DNA of 64,000 nucleotides from Mycobacteroides salmoniphilum (lineage in GTDB: Bacteria; Actinomycetota; Actinomycetes; Mycobacteriales; Mycobacteriaceae), in assembly GCF_004924335.1 (NCBI RefSeq), contig NZ_CP024633.1, forward strand, positions 4,340,001-4,404,000, read 5' to 3'. Below the pieces are notes generated by a model, which was not told where the DNA came from, did no database searches, and saw only the letters and a program-made list of their open reading frames with translations. Below, in pieces: positions 62,230 to 64,000 of the stretch. The position numbers were made by a program, and so were the translations under genes. How positions within the stretch are numbered: the stretch's first letter is position 1; each line of letters opens with the position of its first letter.

Positions 62230-63187
62230 CCCGGCCGCTCTTCATGCAATTGCCGCAAAAACCGGTTGTACGAAGCCAATTCGTCCTCTTGGCGGGCGTC
62301 ATCGGACTCGCGCGCATCGGTTTCGACCTGTTCCTCTCGCCGCCATCGGATGGCGAAGATCAAGGTGGTCGCGAGCGCGATCGGCTCGCCTAGGACCAGG
62401 CCAGCGCGCCGGCCAACGCCTGGTCCTTCACCGGGTCGACGGCCCACCCGGTGGGCGGGTTGGCGAAGATGCCGATCAGCGGCCTCGGCGCCATCATGAG
62501 GATGACGCCGATGAATACGTGCAGCGGCATTTCCACGAAGATGTCGAACATCCGACCAAGATTGGTCTGCCGGATGGGCATCGGATCGGTGGACAGGATC
62601 GGGATGACGAAGAGCAGACCGCTGACCAAGAAGAAAATCTCTAACCCGCTGTGCCCCAACCATGTAGCAGCGATGGTGTCGAACAGCTGGGATAAGTACA
62701 GCCCGTAATAGCTGAACAAGAACAGCGGAATGGTGACGGCGGGATGCAACAACAGTGCGGCGGTGCGACTGCGCAATCCTGCCAGGGCAGCGACCAACAC
62801 CCACCTGCCGAGCCCGTGGTGCGGCGTCGACCGCAAGAGCAGCCGCCCCGGTGCGCCCAGCACCAACAGGGGAGGCACCAGGATCGACAGCGTCAGCTGC
62901 TGGAACATGAACGCGCTGAACAACCGAAATCCGTAGCGCTCTATTGACAGTCCCATCACTGCACCCAGGATCAGGCATCCCGACAGGAAGCTCACCGCCG
63001 ACCACCACGGCCAGCCGCGGCCCATCCGGTGCAGTCGGACCACGCTCACCACGTACCAGCTCGCCAACAGGACCGCGACAACGGGGAGCACCGGGATGGT
63101 CGGCGGGTCCCACCCCAGCAGCGACCACACCGTCGGCGGTTCGGCTGGGATGGTGGTCAGCCCGGTGAGCCACCTCGCCTCGTTCAT
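62217..63187 (-). pseudogene. CtaG-like cytochrome c oxidase assembly protein, frameshifted
   Basis: The first 265 codons (63187 down to 62390) encode a polytopic protein of the CtaG / DUF1404 type (about 7-8 TM, with FMFQQLTLSILVPPLLVLG and FVEMPLHVFIGVILM), ending prematurely ...DQALAGALAWS. In the next frame the expected remainder continues at once as GEPIALATTLIFAIRWRR...YNRFLRQLHEE. At the joint the bases read TCCTAGGCGAG; a single C restored after TCCTA would give the expected SYGEP. It is therefore a one-base deletion, either a real disruption or an assembly error. Confidence 0.82.
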
Positions 63188-63350
63188 TGATTACATTATG
63201 CGCATATTTGAATGTTCTGGCCATCCGGGGTACCGATCCTGGCGTTCACCCGCAATTCGGATCGCCGCCAGCCAAACAGCGTTGGTTCACAGCTTCGGTA
63301 ACTAGGGTGCGCGACGGGGCCGGGGAAACACAGCAAGAAAGGTACGAACG

Positions 63351-63575
63351 ATGGCTGTATCCGTGAATCTCGAGAAGGCACTCGACAAGGCCTATGAGAA
63401 CAAGGACCTCAAGGACATCCTCGACGCACCGCCGTCGGCTCTCGCGGGTCTCACCGAGAAGCATGACGCGGCATTGAAGGAAGCCCTCAACATCTCGACC
63501 GTCCGCGAGCTGGGTACCAACAAGTACATCGCGGTCGCTGCGGCGCTGGCCGCACTGGAGAGCAAGACCGGCTAA
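63351..63575 (+). CDS. Small helical protein, HhH-like
   Basis: A 74-residue helical protein. The central APPSALAGLTEKHDAALKEAL and the STVRELGTNKYIAVA segment resemble helix-hairpin-helix-type modules seen in many small bacterial proteins. A GAAAGG-like site precedes the ATG. It stands alone; the function is unknown. Confidence 0.65.
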   Translation: MAVSVNLEKALDKAYENKDLKDILDAPPSALAGLTEKHDAALKEALNISTVRELGTNKYIAVAAALAALESKTG

Positions 63576-63590
63576 ACCGTTGGCCCAGAA

Positions 63591-63635
63591 TGCATCTACG
63601 TAGGTAGATTGTGAGTGAACAACTACGTAGGTGCA
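63591..63635. promoter_or_regulatory. Double CTACGTAG inverted repeat
   Basis: A 13-base arm TGCATCTACGTAG (63591-63603) is repeated inverted at 63623-63635 with one mismatch and a 19-base spacer. Each arm contains the self-complementary octamer CTACGTAG, and CTACGTAGGT also occurs as a direct repeat 27 bases apart. It is 60-100 bases upstream of the last gene; a regulator site or a hairpin. Confidence 0.5.
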
Positions 63636-63694
63636 CTCTGGCCATTAGGAGCGCCGGAGCTGGGCGAGCGGCTCCTTGGGTTAGGACAATTCCA

Positions 63695-64000
63695 GTGCGC
63701 GAGTACGCGGATCTGATCACCGAGGCCAGCACGGTTGACGTGAGCGGTTGGGACTTTTCCTGGTTCACAGGACGGGCCTCAGAAGCACGGCCGGGGTGGG
63801 GATACCAAAGGCTGATGGCCGAGCGTCTCGCCATGGCATCCGCATCTCTGGACATCCAGACGGGCGGCGGTGAGGTGCTGGCCGGCGCATCACGCTATCC
63901 GCCCACGGCAGTCGCCACAGAAGCCTGGCCGCCCAACGTTATTAAGGCGACACAGCTATTGCATCCGCGTGGGGTCGCCGTTGTCGCGGCAGCCGAGCAA
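63695..64000 (+). CDS. SAM-dependent methyltransferase, 5' part only
   Basis: The frame from GTG 63695 is open to the edge (102 codons). The N-terminus MREYADLITEASTVDVSGWDFS and the phrase LDIQTGGGEVLAG match class I methyltransferases of actinobacteria (the DIQTGGGE stretch is SAM-binding motif I). The C-terminal two thirds lie outside the window. The palindromic repeat at 63591 may control it. Confidence 0.75.
   Translation, partial: MREYADLITEASTVDVSGWDFSWFTGRASEARPGWGYQRLMAERLAMASASLDIQTGGGEVLAGASRYPPTAVATEAWPPNVIKATQLLHPRGVAVVAAAEQ

Overview
The window is high-GC mycobacterial chromosome, most likely from a rapidly growing species of the Mycobacteroides abscessus/chelonae type. The evidence is the lipid-metabolism gene content, the abundance of GTG/TTG starts, and a backbone whose gene order recalls M. 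tuberculosis Rv0223c-Rv0244c: fadE5, fadA2, fabG4, htdX, an Rv0238-like TetR, lpqI, a DUF2613 gene, aftD, an acyltransferase, a DUF3068 protein, a membrane protein, a glycosyltransferase, a methyltransferase and an aldehyde dehydrogenase. Species-level identity is inference. No rRNA, tRNA, CRISPR array or transposase was seen.

Region by region. (1) 1-752 is the 3' end of fadE5 with its terminator. (2) About 800-6660 is a lipid cassette: a serine-palmitoyltransferase-like PLP enzyme, an overlapping NAD(P)-epimerase/reductase, an acyl-CoA-dehydrogenase-like protein and a convergent MmpL exporter. It is bracketed by 37-base near-identical direct repeats derived from the fadE5 terminator and looks like an insertion. 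(3) 6.7-13.3 kb holds a hydrolase, a DUF1361 membrane protein, a small kinase-like ATPase, a membrane sulfite-oxidase-type molybdoenzyme, an NDMA-type alcohol dehydrogenase, an MpaB-type oxygenase and a TetR regulator. (4) 13.5-17.2 kb is the fadA2 / fabG4-htdX divergent lipid module. (5) 17.4-23.1 kb holds a large orphan protein of lower GC, a TIGR03086 protein and a sulfate-binding protein coupled to a SulP transporter. The TetR that follows carries the same palindromic operator as the fadA2/fabG4 promoter region. (6) 23.8-38.4 kb is accessory: TerC, three P450s, a MerR-controlled pair, two DGPF proteins, a fatty-acyl-AMP ligase, LpqI, a hydrolase, an ECF42-type sigma factor, a Cys-rich membrane protein and a TfoX-like protein. 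(7) 38.4-49.9 kb is envelope biosynthesis: a sulfatase, a discoidin-like membrane protein, DUF2613, AftD, an acyltransferase, DUF3068 and a polytopic membrane protein. (8) 49.9-53.9 kb is an SDR / diiron ferritin-like / flavin monooxygenase operon beside a TetR. (9) 53.9-64 kb holds a glycosyltransferase, a methyltransferase, a phosphotransferase / AttH-like / aldehyde dehydrogenase operon, an MFS transporter, mmsB, a frameshifted CtaG-like gene, a small helical protein and the start of a methyltransferase.

The strongest candidates for new biology are the SPT-like/MmpL cassette with its repeat boundaries, the shared TetR operator linking two loci 9 kb apart, the orphan 17.4-kb protein, and a P450 that has lost two normally conserved motif residues. 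All family names are from reading the protein sequences; no database search was run.
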